NCBI GenBank assembly: GCA_965153355.1
Contig: OZ231127.1
Coordinates: forward strand, 44,516,001-44,580,000
Length of the DNA: 64,000 nucleotides
Direction: 5' to 3'
Source: Flaccisagitta enflata
Lineage: Eukaryota; Chaetognatha; Sagittoidea; Aphragmophora
Part shown: one piece after another, positions 34,547 to 47,809 of the stretch
Position numbering within the stretch: position 1 is the stretch's first letter
How the letters are laid out: every line of letters starts with the position of its first letter
Program-made: the position numbers and the translations under genes
Notes under the pieces: generated by a model
What the model was told of the DNA's origin: nothing
What the model saw: only the letters and a program-made list of their open reading frames with translations
Database searches by the model: none

Positions 34547-35458
34547 TGTTAGAAATGTATGTCCGTCCGTCTATTAAGTATGTGTGCCTTTGTTTCTTTT
34601 GCGTGCTTTTGATTTTTCTTCTTTCCTTATTATTCAATGCCGGTGTCTTTTGTTTCTCGCCATTTCTTATAATGAAGGCTAGATGGGTAACCATATGGTT
34701 GCGCCTTGTATTTTATGCCATTTGTTTTTATTACGTAAACAAACATACGTAACTCGTCTTCGTTTCATCCAATTTTGGATCGATTGTTTTTATTTATTTA
34801 CGGCATTGCTTCCTAAAGTGATTGATTGATTTTTCGTGATTGATTGAATGTGCCCTTGGAATTTACTAATTTCAATAATCTCTCATCTTTTTATTGCAGA
34901 TAAACTTATGAACGGACAATTAACGTTAGTTTGACTTCGACAGACTGTGGGCTGAAACCAACGTGGGCCTAAAAGTAAGTTTTATAGACGCGTCTTTGCT
35001 TTTAGTAACTTTGTTTTTATCTTGTCTTCCGGTCTGTTATTTTTGTCTTTTGCATTTTTGCATTTTTATCGCCGGATTTTAGTATGGTTTTTTATCGTTT
35101 GCCCGATCAGCTTACTATGGGGATGATATGGATGAATTTAATGGGATGGGCCGGGGCAGGGGCAGGTATTATCAGGTGGCATGGGCTCTGAAGAAGATGA
35201 ACATGTTGTCATGTGCTGTTTCTGTCCTCTATTGTGTCCTGTCTCGATTTCATGTTATCTTTTGCGTTTGCTGATCACCATTAACGCCCACTTTCCCTTT
35301 CATTTTATCCCCTCTCTTCAGTTGTTGAAATTTTTATGGAATAAACGAGACGATCGCCTTCCTATTTTCCAATCGGCCAACTTTCTTTCACCACAAGTCG
35401 TCAGTCAGCTAGACGCTCATAGACAGTGCCAGTTGAAACTCGTGGGCGTAATTTATAT
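34547..35458 (+). repeat. 3' LTR (912 bp)
   Basis: The same sequence as 22199-23115 apart from about six substitutions and three small indels. AATAAA lies at 35340-35345. It is followed by CACC, matching the bases before the 5' LTR. Confidence 0.95.
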
Positions 35459-36372
35459 CACCGTTTTGGCTACTTTGGTCAAAAAATTTGGGCACTTCCG
35501 AGATAGAAAAATACAGTAAATTCATGGGCAAATTAAACGGCAGTTCAAGATCTAACCAGTGGCGCAATCGGCATGTCAATATGTTGAAGCGTATAGATTT
35601 GGCAGAGCTTAGAAGATCAGTGGGTATGATGAAATGACATTTTTAGGTCATTGTAAGCCTATAAGCTCTGCCAAATCTATATGCTTCAACATGTTGACAT
35701 GCGGATTGCACCACTGGTTAGAACTTGAACTGTAGTTTAATTTGCCCATGAATTTTTTGTCTTTTTCTATCTCGGAAGTGCCCAAATTTTTTGACCAAAG
35801 TAGCCAAAATGGTGGGAAAATTCACTTTTTAGCACCTGCTTCTAAAGTCTCCCAAAAATTTTGAGGGTCATATTGATCAAAAATTTTACCAGATTCAGTT
35901 AGAGCATCAAAAACTCTTTAATTTGGTCACCAATTTCATCTAAATTTGTCAAGCCAAAGCGGAGATATATCAAAAATTGTAAAAATGTCAAAATTGACCA
36001 CCAAATTCATCTGGTAAAATAACCCTCATACCCTTCCATCTTTGAAAAGTTCTCAAATCTTAACAAAAATTGATAGCAACATGCGGATTGCACCACTGAT
36101 TAGCTCTTGAGCTCTAGTTTTAGAATCTCGTGGATTTTGGGTCAAATTTCAAAAGTGAAGTGGGCCGATTTTGAGCCCAAAGTGACCAAATTTCAGCATT
36201 TTCACCACAACCACCTTTGACTGGTGATAAATAACTGGAACTCGCGGTCCTTAAAATGAATCAAAGATCCCAAATCTCTTTTGTTCTAGGTAGTAATATT
36301 ATAAAAATAATCAAAAACGATCGGGTACATAGGTTTTGAGCACATGAGGGGGAAAACATACCGTCAAATATA

Positions 36373-36988
36373 CAGTGGGGTTCGCGGAATGACAGCCTAG
36401 ACTGGAGGAATATAGTTAAGTGTCTTAATTTCACTTTAGAAACTTGATATTTAAAATATAAGTTGTTCACTCGATGCTTTTGTCCCTGAGTTTTTTGGTT
36501 GCTATGGAAACCATAATTATTTTTTCAAACATTTATAATCACTAAAGTATCAATATTTCAAGAAATGTTGTCAGGGAACATTGCTCAAAATTAAATTTGC
36601 AACAACTTTCCCACAGTATGTTCTGTAAGAATATTGCTCGTTTGGCCGTTGCTAGGGGGCATCACACCTAGCAACCGCTAAATGATGCTCCCTAGCAACG
36701 GCTAAACGAGCAATATTCTTACAGTACATACTGTGGGAAAGTTGTAGCAAATTTGATTTTAAAGCAGTTACCTTAAAAAATTTCTCAAAATATTGATATT
36801 TTAGCGAAAATACATAGAAATGCGTTTCTATGGCAATATTCAAAAAAATTTTGTCGAGAAAATAAAAAAACTCAGGGACAAAAGCATCAAATGAACAACC
36901 TAAATTTCAAATATCAAGTTTGCCAAATGAAATTAAGACACTTAAATACCTTCCTCCAGTTTAGGCTGTTATTCCACAAACCCCACTG
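36373..36988. mobile_element. TA-flanked foldback with CAGTGGGGTT ends
   Basis: 616 bp. It begins CAGTGGGGTTCGCGGAATGA and ends CCACAAACCCCACTG, with TA at both sides. The arms pair over ~280 bp (AGCAATATTCTTACAG against CTGTAAGAATATTGCT, CTAGCAACGG against CCGTTGCTAG). Tc1/mariner-type ends; no transposase. Confidence 0.85.
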
Positions 36989-36990
36989 TA

Positions 36991-37589
36991 CAGGGCCATC
37001 CACCTGAGTTGTCGGATTCTGTTAAGCTTTTACTCTCAGATGCCAAGAGACATGGATTTGAAATTGATCAAATCTTTAAGAGTATAGATTGAAATTTTTT
37101 GTGTAAAAATTTCAGCCATTTTGGTCAAGTAGTTTGTCTTTTACGTAAATTTGAAGTGACACAAGTGCTTTAGTATTTTAAAGATTATCCATCAGAAATC
37201 CAGAATTCTGCTTTCATTTATATATTTTTTTTTACTAATCATGCCATAGAGAGAAAATTAATCTCAAATGGAAGATAAACTGACAAACATATTGAAATAC
37301 TTTAATATCATCACTGATTCAAGCCTGTTTTGGATTGATTACTAAAAAAAATCAAAAACTGATTGAGGTGTTAACTTGTACAATTCCTAGAAAATCTGTT
37401 CAGTCTTGAAATGAAAGCTTTATGTTAAAATCCATGTTAAAGACAAACTACTTGACCAAAATGGCTGAAATTTTTATACAAAAAATGTCAATCTATACTT
37501 TATAAAACTTGATCAATTTCAAATCTATATCTCTTGGCATCAGAGAGTAAAAGCTTAACAGAATCCGACAACTCAGGTGGATGACCCTG
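36991..37589. mobile_element. TA-flanked foldback (CAGGGYCATCC ends), copy 2
   Basis: 599 bp, begins CAGGGCCATCCACCTGAGTT and ends with its complement at 37589. TA lies at 36989-90 and 37590-91. It shares TGTTAAGCTTTTACTC, GATGCCA and the interior with the copy at 20135-20736. Confidence 0.85.
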
Positions 37590-37591
37590 TA

Positions 37592-37985
<394 letters not shown>

Positions 37986-38099
37986 CGCGCGCGCGAGCGC
38001 GCATGCATTAGTTGCCAAGTTGTGAGGCGGAATGACCAATCGTTTCAGGCCACGTCGGTAATAACTTAGCCGTCGTTCGCTTGAGCCTTAACTAAGCCT

Positions 38100-38436
38100 C
38101 ACTCACTCGCTCTGTCTGTCTGTCTGACCGGCTGACCGGCTTACCGGCTGACCAGTTGTCTATCTGCCTTTCGAATGGTCTGTCTGTCCGTCTGTCTGCC
38201 TTTCTGACTGTCGTTCTTACTGTCTGTCTGTCTGTCTGCCTTTGCTTTTCTGCGTGAGTTTCTCTCCGTCTGTCTGTCAGTCCCTCTGTCTGGTCATAGA
38301 TTTCTATTTTTGTTTATTAAAATGTTTGCTTTTGTGATGTGAGCTTTAACTGTCTGCCTGTCTCTCTGACAGTCTTTTTTTAAATCCGGAGTTTCCAGAC
38401 TGACAGTTGTCTGTCAAAAAAGCTGCTGATTTGCAC

Positions 38437-38500
<64 letters not shown>
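38100..38500. repeat. (CTGT)n-rich and (CT)n repeats
   Basis: Scattered GTCTGTCTGTCTG blocks from 38110 to 38360, a continuous CTGT array at 38440-38462 and (CT)n to 38499. Confidence 0.85.
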
Positions 38501-38502
<2 letters not shown>

Positions 38503-38689
38503 ATATTCCTGTCTGCTTCACTCATTTCCCTCATCATCTATTTGCATTGTTTTCTTTGCCTCGTTAATTTCTCGTTTTTCTCTACTTTACTTTTTTTCCT
38601 TTCTTTTTCTTCCTTTTTTTTTCCTTCCTCGGATTCTGATTTGTTTCAATTTTTCCTTCCTTTATTCTTTCCTTCTGGCTCTCTTTCCG

Positions 38690-39050
<361 letters not shown>

Positions 39051-39587
39051 ATGGCGACGTTTTTTTATGAAGTCGGCTGATTCAAGAATAACTGACCCTG
39101 CCCGGCCCACCCGTCCGTAACTGTTTGTATCCTTGTCTAGCCTGGTTTCTATTTTTCCCCTTAAATACTTTTTCCTTGCTCTCTCTTTTTTTTTCTTCGC
39201 TCTTCCGTTGTTTTCTCGAGCGGTTATTATGACTGGCACCCGGAAAAAAGCGACGAATGACGCGCAGACCGCGTTTGAGCGCACTTGAGCGCGTACGGGC
39301 ATGGTATGATCTATGAGCGTTACTGCGCTCATATATGCGTGTGAGCGCATGCGCATCTCGCCGGAACAATTGACGTATGGGCAGACAGCTCGATGATAGA
39401 TGACAAATATAAACGCACTTCGATGGAAGACTCACTGTTCCAATGACTTGACTGATTGTGAAGATCAAATACACTTACGAGTTACGAGCTGGTAATTTCA
39501 ATTACTTTTGAACGTTGCTTGCTTGAAGAAACAATCACACTTATGAATGTGAAAACTTATCATTGATACGTAACTAACCTTATTTTT
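39051..39587. other. No gene seen
   Basis: Mixed-composition DNA with repeated GAGCGC motifs near 39270-39350 (TTTGAGCGCACTTGAGCGCG, TGTGAGCGCATGCGC). No gene or known element. Confidence 0.4.
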
Positions 39588-39704
39588 AGGTGCGACCAAG
39601 CACCTCTATAACTGGCTGTGTCCGTCGGTTGGTTGGTTGGTCGGTAACGCATGCGTTCGATGATCTACACGTCGCACCTTATTGGCCTACTTGGCCTTGT
39701 TTAA
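39588..39704 (-). mobile_element. Family H, AGGTGC-stem subfamily, copy 2
   Basis: Hairpin AGGTGCGACCAAGCACCT (39588-39605), CTCTATAACTGGCTGTGTCC, GGTTGGTTGGTTGG, then GTCGCACCT (39671-39679) and TATTGGCCTACTTGGCCTTG. It matches 9657-9786 apart from the short tract. Confidence 0.8.
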
Positions 39705-40197
39705 TTAGAGTAAGGGTTTTATTTCCTTAAAAATTTACTTCTGAAAATGAAATTAAATGAAATGGAAACGAAAAATTTCTAATTGAATCATGAAATTTAG
39801 ACTACTGGTCAATCACTCGTTTGAGGAAAAACTTTGCCCGTAATCTATTTCAAATAAGCTGCAAGAGGAGAATACATCATTCTTGGCTGAGCAGACAAAG
39901 AGAATTCCACTGAGATCTTAATTGTGTGACTTTTCGTTCAATTCATTTTTTCCCACTCTTGGATGCGTCATTTTTTTAGCTGACCAGGACAGGGGACCAA
40001 ATGGAAGAGGAGGCAAAGCGGCGGAAAAGCGGGAACAAGGGAACAAGGGAACAAGGTAGAAAGAATGGAGAACTTAGTAAGGAAGAAGAGGATGAATTGT
40101 GGTTAAACGGGTAAAGGTAAAAGCGGCAGAGAAACAAGACCAAATTATGAGTTACGACCATAATGTGCGCCTCGCTTTCACATGAATGTACTGATAT
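39705..40197. other. No gene seen
   Basis: AT-rich DNA; AACAAGGG is repeated three times near 40032-40055. No gene. Confidence 0.4.
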
Positions 40198-40291
40198 ATG
40201 AATGAATGAATGAATGAATGAATGAATGAATGAATGAATGAATGAATGAATGAATGAATGAATGAATGAATGAATTAATGAATGAATGAAT
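40198..40291. repeat. (ATGA)n tetranucleotide array
   Basis: About 23 ATGA units with one ATTA variant near 40275. Confidence 0.97.
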
Positions 40292-40419
40292 GTTTTTAAC
40301 GTTTGCGTCATGGACTGACGGACGGACGGATAGACATGACCTTTCTTAGATGAGTGAAGACTCATCAAAAATCGAGGAGAGCAGAGAGACGACGCTGAGT
40401 TAGGAAAGGGGGATGAGTG

Positions 40420-40715
40420 TGACGGTGAGGAAAAAAAGAACAAGGGAGGAGGAGGAAAAAGAGGAAGGAGAAAAGGGGAGGAAGACATGGAAAATGAAGT
40501 TTCGAGGAGCGATGGAGGAAAAAGAACAAGGGAGGAGGAGGAAATAGAGGAAGTAGAAGAGGTGGGGAAGAAATGGAAAGTGAAGTTTCGAGGAGCGATG
40601 GAAGAAAAAAGAACAAGGGAGGAGGAGGAGATAGAGGAAGGAGAAGAGGTGGGGAAGAAATGGAAAGTGGAGTTTAGGGGAGCGATGGAGGAAAAAAGGG
40701 GAGAACGGAGGGATC
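40420..40715 (+). repeat. ~87-bp purine-rich minisatellite, about three copies
   Basis: The anchor TTTCGAGGAGCGATGG occurs at 40500 and 40586 and as TTTAGGGGAGCGATGG at 40673. Each is followed by GAACAAGGGAGGAGGAGG. The 87-bp period keeps one frame open over the last copies (Glu/Lys-rich, 80 codons from 40487), but this follows from the repeat. Confidence 0.9.
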
Positions 40716-40843
40716 GAAAAGGTAATTAGTGAGGTAAGCTAGAAAAGTTTTTCCTCTATGAGATATTGAAAAAGGCAAGCGAGAGAAATGGTTTCCAATG
40801 GATTAAAAAGAAATCGCCGTGTCTCTGTTCGAGAGAGAGAGTG

Positions 40844-42589
<1,746 letters not shown>

Positions 42590-43080
42590 TCCCAAAAGCG
42601 TTAGATGGTCAGCGGTACCAGCCCCGCCCAAGTAGGCTGTGGTTGAAAGGGGAGCAGGTAGCGGTCTGGAAGGGTCGATGACTATGCACACATATGGGGA
42701 TTTTCCTTCTTCCTCCTCCTCCTCCTCCTCCGTCCCTCCCCTCAAATCCTAGTCTCGAGGCCCAAATTCTGGTCTCGAGGCCCAACCCCAGCCTCAAGCC
42801 CAATCCTAGCCTCAAGGCTGTAATCCTAGCCTGGAGGCTGAGACTGGGCCTCTTGGCTGAGATTTTGACGTTGAGGCAGAGTTGGGCTTCAAGACTGAAA
42901 TCTGGGGCTCCAGGCTAGGATTTAGGCCTTGAGGCTAGGATTTGGGCCTTGATTCTGGGATTTGGGCCTCTGAGACTGGATTTGAGGGGGGACTTAGGAG
43001 GAGAAGAGAAGAAGAAGGAGAAAATCCCCATATGTGTGAAAGATAGGTCATCGACCTTCAGACTGCCCAAAAAGGAAAAA
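42590..43080. mobile_element. Family M copy 1 (diverged arms)
   Basis: The left end is AAAAGCGTTAGATGGTCAGC. The arms are GGTCGATGACTATGC at 42673 and GATAGGTCATCGACC at 43044. Between them, CTCGAGGCCCAAATTCTGG-type units on the left switch to AGGCTAGGATTTGGGCCTTG on the right, so the minisatellite is itself an inverted repeat. Confidence 0.7.
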
Positions 43081-43207
43081 GAAAAAGGGAAAAAAAGAAA
43101 AAAAGAAAGAAAAGAAAGAAAAGAAAGAAAAGAAAGAAAGAAAGAAAAGAAAGAAAAGAAAGAAAGAAAGAAAAGAAAGAAAAAAAAAAGAAAGAAAAAA
43201 GAAAAAG
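43066..43207. repeat. AAAG/AAAAG microsatellite
   Basis: Imperfect GAAA and GAAAA repeats next to the family M end. Confidence 0.9.
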
Positions 43208-43285
43208 TCTAGGGCATAGGGCCCAATAAGAACTAAAGCTCCTGAGAGAATAATGAGCAAAACCAAGCCCTTAGCTTATATTTTT

Positions 43286-43446
43286 AGTCGCGAGCACGCG
43301 AATCAACAACCCGCTTTCGCGTGCACTTGACTCTACAACCCGCTCTGGCCATCTGTCTGTTGGTCGGTCACGCTTACGTCACGCTTAGCTTTTTTTTCGC
43401 CGCCCCTGCCCACCCGTAGGCGACTAAGGTAGCCGTGTATCCGGAT
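43286..43446 (-). mobile_element. Family H copy
   Basis: Starts with hairpin arms AGTCGCG/CGCGAAT (43286-43303) and a second CGCTTTCGCGTGCACTTGACT piece. It continues CCCGCTCTGGCCATC, GTTGGTCGGTCACGC, TAGCTTTTTTTTCG, then CCCCTGCCCACCCGTAGGCGACT and GTAGCCGTGTATCCGG. Confidence 0.75.
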
Positions 43447-43678
43447 AAATAATTATTCAAATGAATGTTTTGAAGCCTATCCAGTAGCAGTTTACTTGTT
43501 CAAAAGCATTTTACTCTTGATGTATGGGTCGTTTTCTCTATTAATGGTTATCAGGTAAGCAAAGGAAAATCTAGCGAATTTTTAGCTAATTTGGAAAAAA
43601 ATCTAGCGAATTCTGGCGATTTTTAGGGGCTAATTAGCGAATTTCGAAAAGCTCGAGTTAGCACCATAGTCTCTCATA

Positions 43679-44156
43679 GAATTGCATGTCTGCAATAAAA
43701 AAAACAAGGCTGGATACACGGCTACCCCAGTCGCCTTTGGGTTGGCAGGGGCTGTACTTGAGGTCTCTTGATCCCTTGGGCAGAAGTGAGGCCAAAGACC
43801 GCAAAAAAAACAAAAAAAAAGTAAAGTGCGACGGACGGATGGACCAACGGACGGACCGACGGATGGACAAAGCGGGGTGTTGAGTCGTGTAGCACACTAC
43901 TAAAAAGTTTGACGGACCTGCGGACAGATGGACCAAGGGACCAAGGGACCAACAGACAAAGCGGGTTGGAGAGTCGCGTGCACGCGACTAAAAAGAGACA
44001 GAGATTGAATTACTAAAACAGACAGGCAATCAACCAGACAGCATGAGATGCACACACAGAAGACCATGCACTGAACAAGGCTGAAAAAGCAAATGGGGAC
44101 CGACCGACAAACCGACCAACCCAGAAAGCAATTTATAGAGTTGTGTAGCATGCAAC
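43679..44156 (+). mobile_element. Four family H 3' ends in head-to-tail order
   Basis: The 3' hairpins are: ATTGCATGTCTGCAAT near 43680; AGTCGTGTAGCACACTACT (43883-43901), closing a full copy from AACAAGGCTGG at 43703; AGTCGCGTGCACGCGACT (43972-43989); and AGTTGTGTAGCATGCAAC (44139-44156). The last two have only the GGAC/GACC tract and hairpin. Stems differ among the four. Confidence 0.75.
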
Positions 44157-44203
44157 AAAACAGTCTCCCATTTACAGGTCCGGTCAAAGCTCAAAAAGCT
44201 AAA

Positions 44204-45578
44204 ATCTCAGTGCACTGTGGCCCCAAAAATGAAAATTTGGGCGCCAACTTAAAAAAAATTTAATTTCCTACTTACAAAGGTTATCCAGACTCTATAAAAG
44301 AGCTAACTGATAATATTTGACGTGCTGGATCCAATGTTGACGCCCGCAGGCGTGCAGCCATAACAATCTTAGAAAAAAAAGGTTATTCTAAATTGATATT
44401 CGATGCACTGTGTGCCATAAATAATAAATTCAGGCGCAAAATTAAAAAATTCAGCATTTTTTAGCCACAAAAAAAAAAAAAAAAAAAAAAAAAACCACAC
44501 CACTGAAAATTTTATAGTTGATAGTTTTTGATATGCCAGTATTAATAGCAATGTTCGCAGGTGCGTAGAACCTACGGTTTCTGCAATACAGACAAGCAAA
44601 GTCAGACTTCAAAATTTCCGAATTAAGGGGACATAGTGATTAATTATAAAAACATTATGTTTTGTCGTATTTACTATGCTGAATCCAAATATGTTTTTTT
44701 TACTCAAAACTGGAGGGAAGTCGCTAAATAAAATCAATCAAGATTTTCAAAAAACATTTTTTTACCAAAAATTTTGTTTTTTTTTACCTGAAATTTTTTT
44801 TTCAAAAGTCTCTAAAAATTATAACAGAAAAAAAACATTTTCAAAATTTTAAAAAATTTTAGCGAGAAGAAATTTTAGCGAAAACAGATTTAAGCAAAAA
44901 AATTTTTCTCGCTAAAATTTTTAGCGAAAAATTTTTTATGAGAAAAAATTTTAAGAAGAAACATTTTAGGGAAAAAAAATTTTGCAAAAAAATTTTAGCA
45001 AGCAAAATTTTTACGAGAAAAATTTTAGCGAGAAAAATTTTAGCAGGAAAAATTTTAGCGAGAAAAATTTTAGCAAAAAAACTTAGCGAGAAAAATTTTA
45101 GTAAAAAAAATTTTAGCGAAAAAATATTTTAGCAAGAAAAATTTTAGCGAGAAAAGATTTTAGCAAAAATGAATTTAGCAAAAAAAATTTTAGCAAGCAA
45201 AATTTTAGCGAAAAAATTTTTTCATCCATTGCAGAAATGGTAAGTTCTAAGTTCCCAATGTTGCCATTAGATTAGGCATATCAAAAACTGTAAACTATGG
45301 AACATTTAAAGATCAGGGTTTTTTTTAAATCATGAATTCTTGATTTTTTTAATCTTGCGCCTGAATTTGCAATTTGTGGCGCACTGTGCGCTGAATATCA
45401 TACTAAATTACCCTTTTTCTCCAAAACTGTTACGGCTACACACCTGCAGGTGTTACCATTTGATCCGGCACATCAATTACTGCCAGGTACAGGTACTGAA
45501 TAACCTCTGTAGGAGAAGAATTCAAATTCTTAAGTTAGCGCCCAAATTTTCATTTTGGGGACCACAGTGTGCTGAAAG
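44204..45578. mobile_element. 1.37-kb foldback with a tandem array in its loop
   Basis: The left arm (TGCACTGTGGCCCCAAAAAT, GAAAATTTGGGCGCC, ATTCAGGCGCAA) matches the right arm in reverse complement (TTGCGCCTGAAT, GCGCCCAAATTTTCATTTTG, CCACAGTGTGC) over ~250-380 bp. The middle 44855-45230 is a minisatellite. Confidence 0.75.
44855..45230 (+). repeat. ~15-16-bp minisatellite (TTTTAGCGAGAAAAA type)
   Basis: About 20 degenerate units such as ATTTTAGCGAGAAAA and ATTTTAGCAAGCAAA. Confidence 0.9.
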
Positions 45579-45590
45579 TGTTGAATTGTA

Positions 45591-45878
45591 GGCGAAATTC
45601 GGCTCGACAGCCTTCGACGTCATCGGCTGCTGTCGTCATAATTCTTGACGGATTCGACTGAGATTTGAACTGGAGGTAGTTTTAACTCATGAGCAGCTTT
45701 GATAAAGATTCCAAAGCTTGACGTCGATGTTTTAGGCGGAAATCGGCTCAACGGTCATCGACGATTTCAGCTGTCGTCGTTGAACCTCTTGACGAATCTC
45801 GCTGCAATTTTGAGTGGGGTTAGTTCAACCCCTAGAGCAGCTACGGTAAAAATTTCGTTGATCTCGAAGGATGTTAGT
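45591..45878 (+). repeat. Two-copy 144-bp tandem duplication
   Basis: GGCGAAATTCGGCTCGACAG at 45591 is repeated as GGCGGAAATCGGCTCAACGG at 45735. Matching TTGACG, TTTGAACTGGAGGTAGTT and GAGCAGCT blocks follow. The copies are strongly diverged. Confidence 0.8.
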
Positions 45879-46383
45879 TAAGGATGGAAGTTATATGATT
45901 ATTCACAGTATTGCAAATGGATTGAAGACACAGATGATACAGGTTGATACTTTATCTCCAAGACTAGCTTTCTAAAGTAGAGTGAAATTTGAAATATTGT
46001 CTACATGCACACCACGTCGGTGAGAGGCCCTGAAAGTGCCGTTTTCACCCAATGCAGGCAGTGCATATTGTGAAGTTACCCAAACTAAGTCAAATTAGCC
46101 CATGAGCGAGTTTTAATTCAACGGTAACCTTTTTCAGGGTGCGTTTGTTATGTAGGGTCAAAATGAGCTGTTTTTGGCTTCTTTTTTTTTGTGATTCTAT
46201 TACAGAAATGGGTTTAGTGTCTTCAAAATTGATTTGGGAGAGCCCCGAGTGAATGCCTGCATGCATACCAGGCTAAAAAAGATTTCTCACTTCAATATGT
46301 TGGAAATCATACAGTAAAATACAGTAAAAACGACCGTTTTTGTCCTTTTTTGTACGATTCTCCTACAAAAATACGGCATTTCC

Positions 46384-46436
46384 GCCCCTGCCCACCCGTC
46401 TGCAACTGGTATTGGCCGTGTATCCGGCCTTATTTG
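46384..46436 (-). mobile_element. Family H 5'-end fragment
   Basis: CCCCTGCCCACCCGTCTGCAACTGGTATTGGCCGTGTATCC and CGGCCTTATTTG only, inserted in a repeat unit of the large foldback. The hairpin end is missing. Confidence 0.65.
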
Positions 46437-47539
46437 TATGACACTCCTACAAAAATTGAAACAGTTTCCTATCCCTTGACGTGGATTTGCCCTAAGTGAG
46501 GGACTACATGTGTAACAATCAAAAAAAGATATTTCACTTTGCTAAGTAAGAATTTACACAGGAAAATACTGTAAAAACGAGCTTTTTGCCCCTTTTTACA
46601 TGGTTCTGATACTAAAATAGCTTCAGTGACTTCAGAATTGACGTGGGATGGACCCGAGTGAATGCCGACCAGGCAAAAGAAGAATTTTCTTGCCATTTTA
46701 CCTACTCAAAATCATCACAATCTTCTTGGAGAAAGACCCGGAACAATGGGCGTTGAAAGAGTAACATCTGTCTCATAATCATCGTCACACACATAAGTTT
46801 TCACCAATTTGGGGTTGATATCAACAGTGCTGATAAATGTTTTGCAGTTCTATATAGCATATTGATATGATAGAGAGAATTCACCAGATATCAAATGTTC
46901 CTGAGGCCAGATTTTGCGTAAAACTGCGTTTGATCTTCATGGGGTACAGGTCATAGAATTTTCCCATTTTTTAGACATTCAATCTTGTTTTGCTCGTATC
47001 TTTTAGACGGATGAAGCTAAATGCCAGATTGGTCCCATTTTAAAGATCTTTTCAAGATCTTTCTAACCGTCACCAATTTTCTGCAAGTCCTTTGAAAAAC
47101 AACTGAGTTATAAGCTAAAAAAAAGATGATAAAAAAGTGGATGAAAATGTTAGGGGTTTTTCTCATTGATACCCTTTACTGCACCTGCATGGGCACAAAT
47201 CTCTTTCTGCTTCTAGCGCACTTGATAATAAGTATTTGGCTATCTTCAGTAAACATTTCAAGACTTTTGGACAAAATCTTGGACAGTTTTTCCTCTTTTC
47301 ATGTTGTGACGATGATTATGAGATAGATGTTACTACTTAAAACTTTCTCAGTTTGTTACCAATTTGAGAGTGGTGAATGATACCGCTGAGAGAGCTGTCC
47401 AGCTCTTCTTAGATTACCATGGCGATATCACAAAAGACAAAGAACAGATTCAGTGTTCGATGTCCACAGTAAGAGAACAACAACGAGAAAAATCAGACGT
47501 AGGGCTCTCAATGAGATGGGCCTGTATATCATAGAGTTT

Positions 47540-47566
47540 CCCCCCCCCCCCCCGTGGGGGGGGGGA
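47540..47566. repeat. C-run/G-run hairpin
   Basis: About 14 C, then GT, then about 10 G, flanked by TTT and AAA-like sequence. It is perfectly self-complementary and also a candidate G-quadruplex on either strand. Confidence 0.9.
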
Positions 47567-47639
47567 GGAAATCAAAGGGTCTGGAGATGGGGAAGGAAAC
47601 CAAAGGGGAAAACAGAGAAAAAAAAAGAAAATCTGGGGA

Positions 47640-47694
47640 AAATATAACTTTTGACAGTACATAAAATATAACTTTTGACAGTACATAAAACCCA
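47640..47694 (+). repeat. 26-bp direct duplication
   Basis: AAATATAACTTTTGACAGTA plus CATA occurs twice without a spacer. Confidence 0.9.
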
Positions 47695-47809
47695 ATCAGT
47701 AAAACGCGGGGAAGAAAATCAAAGGCAGGGGGGGGGGAATCAAAAGCGACTCAATGATATACACCCCTGCAATGAGAAGTACCAACAAAAATCGGAATAA
47801 CTCTGTGTT

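Larger units (their letters stand above)
22199..35458 (+). mobile_element. BEL/Pao LTR retrotransposon, 13.26 kb
   Basis: Two ~915-bp LTRs flank gag, a disrupted pol (protease, reverse transcriptase, RNase H, integrase) and an extra ORF. CACC (or TCACC) precedes the 5' LTR and follows the 3' LTR, a 4-5-bp target duplication typical of the superfamily. The Gag zinc knuckles, DSG protease, YVDD reverse transcriptase and the wide D-E spacing in integrase identify BEL/Pao. The element is well above the usual 5-9 kb because of a 1278-codon gag, a 709-codon third ORF and ~1 kb of 3' untranslated DNA. Confidence 0.95.
21641..36367. mobile_element. Foldback element interrupted by the BEL/Pao element
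   Basis: The left part 21641-22198 starts TTGACGGTATGTTTTCCCCC. The right part 35459-36367 ends GGGGGAAAACATACCGTCAA. The arms match in reverse complement along ~550 bp, and the centre of symmetry is near 35625. ATATACAG flanks both sides (21633-21640 and 36368-36375), consistent with an 8-bp target duplication. The retroelement lies 4-5 bases inside a CACC site. Without the insertion it would be about 1.46 kb with no coding capacity. Confidence 0.8.

Noticed and set aside
40487-40729. 80-codon Glu/Lys-rich ORF
   Set aside because: Explained by the 87-bp purine-rich minisatellite, whose period is a multiple of three.
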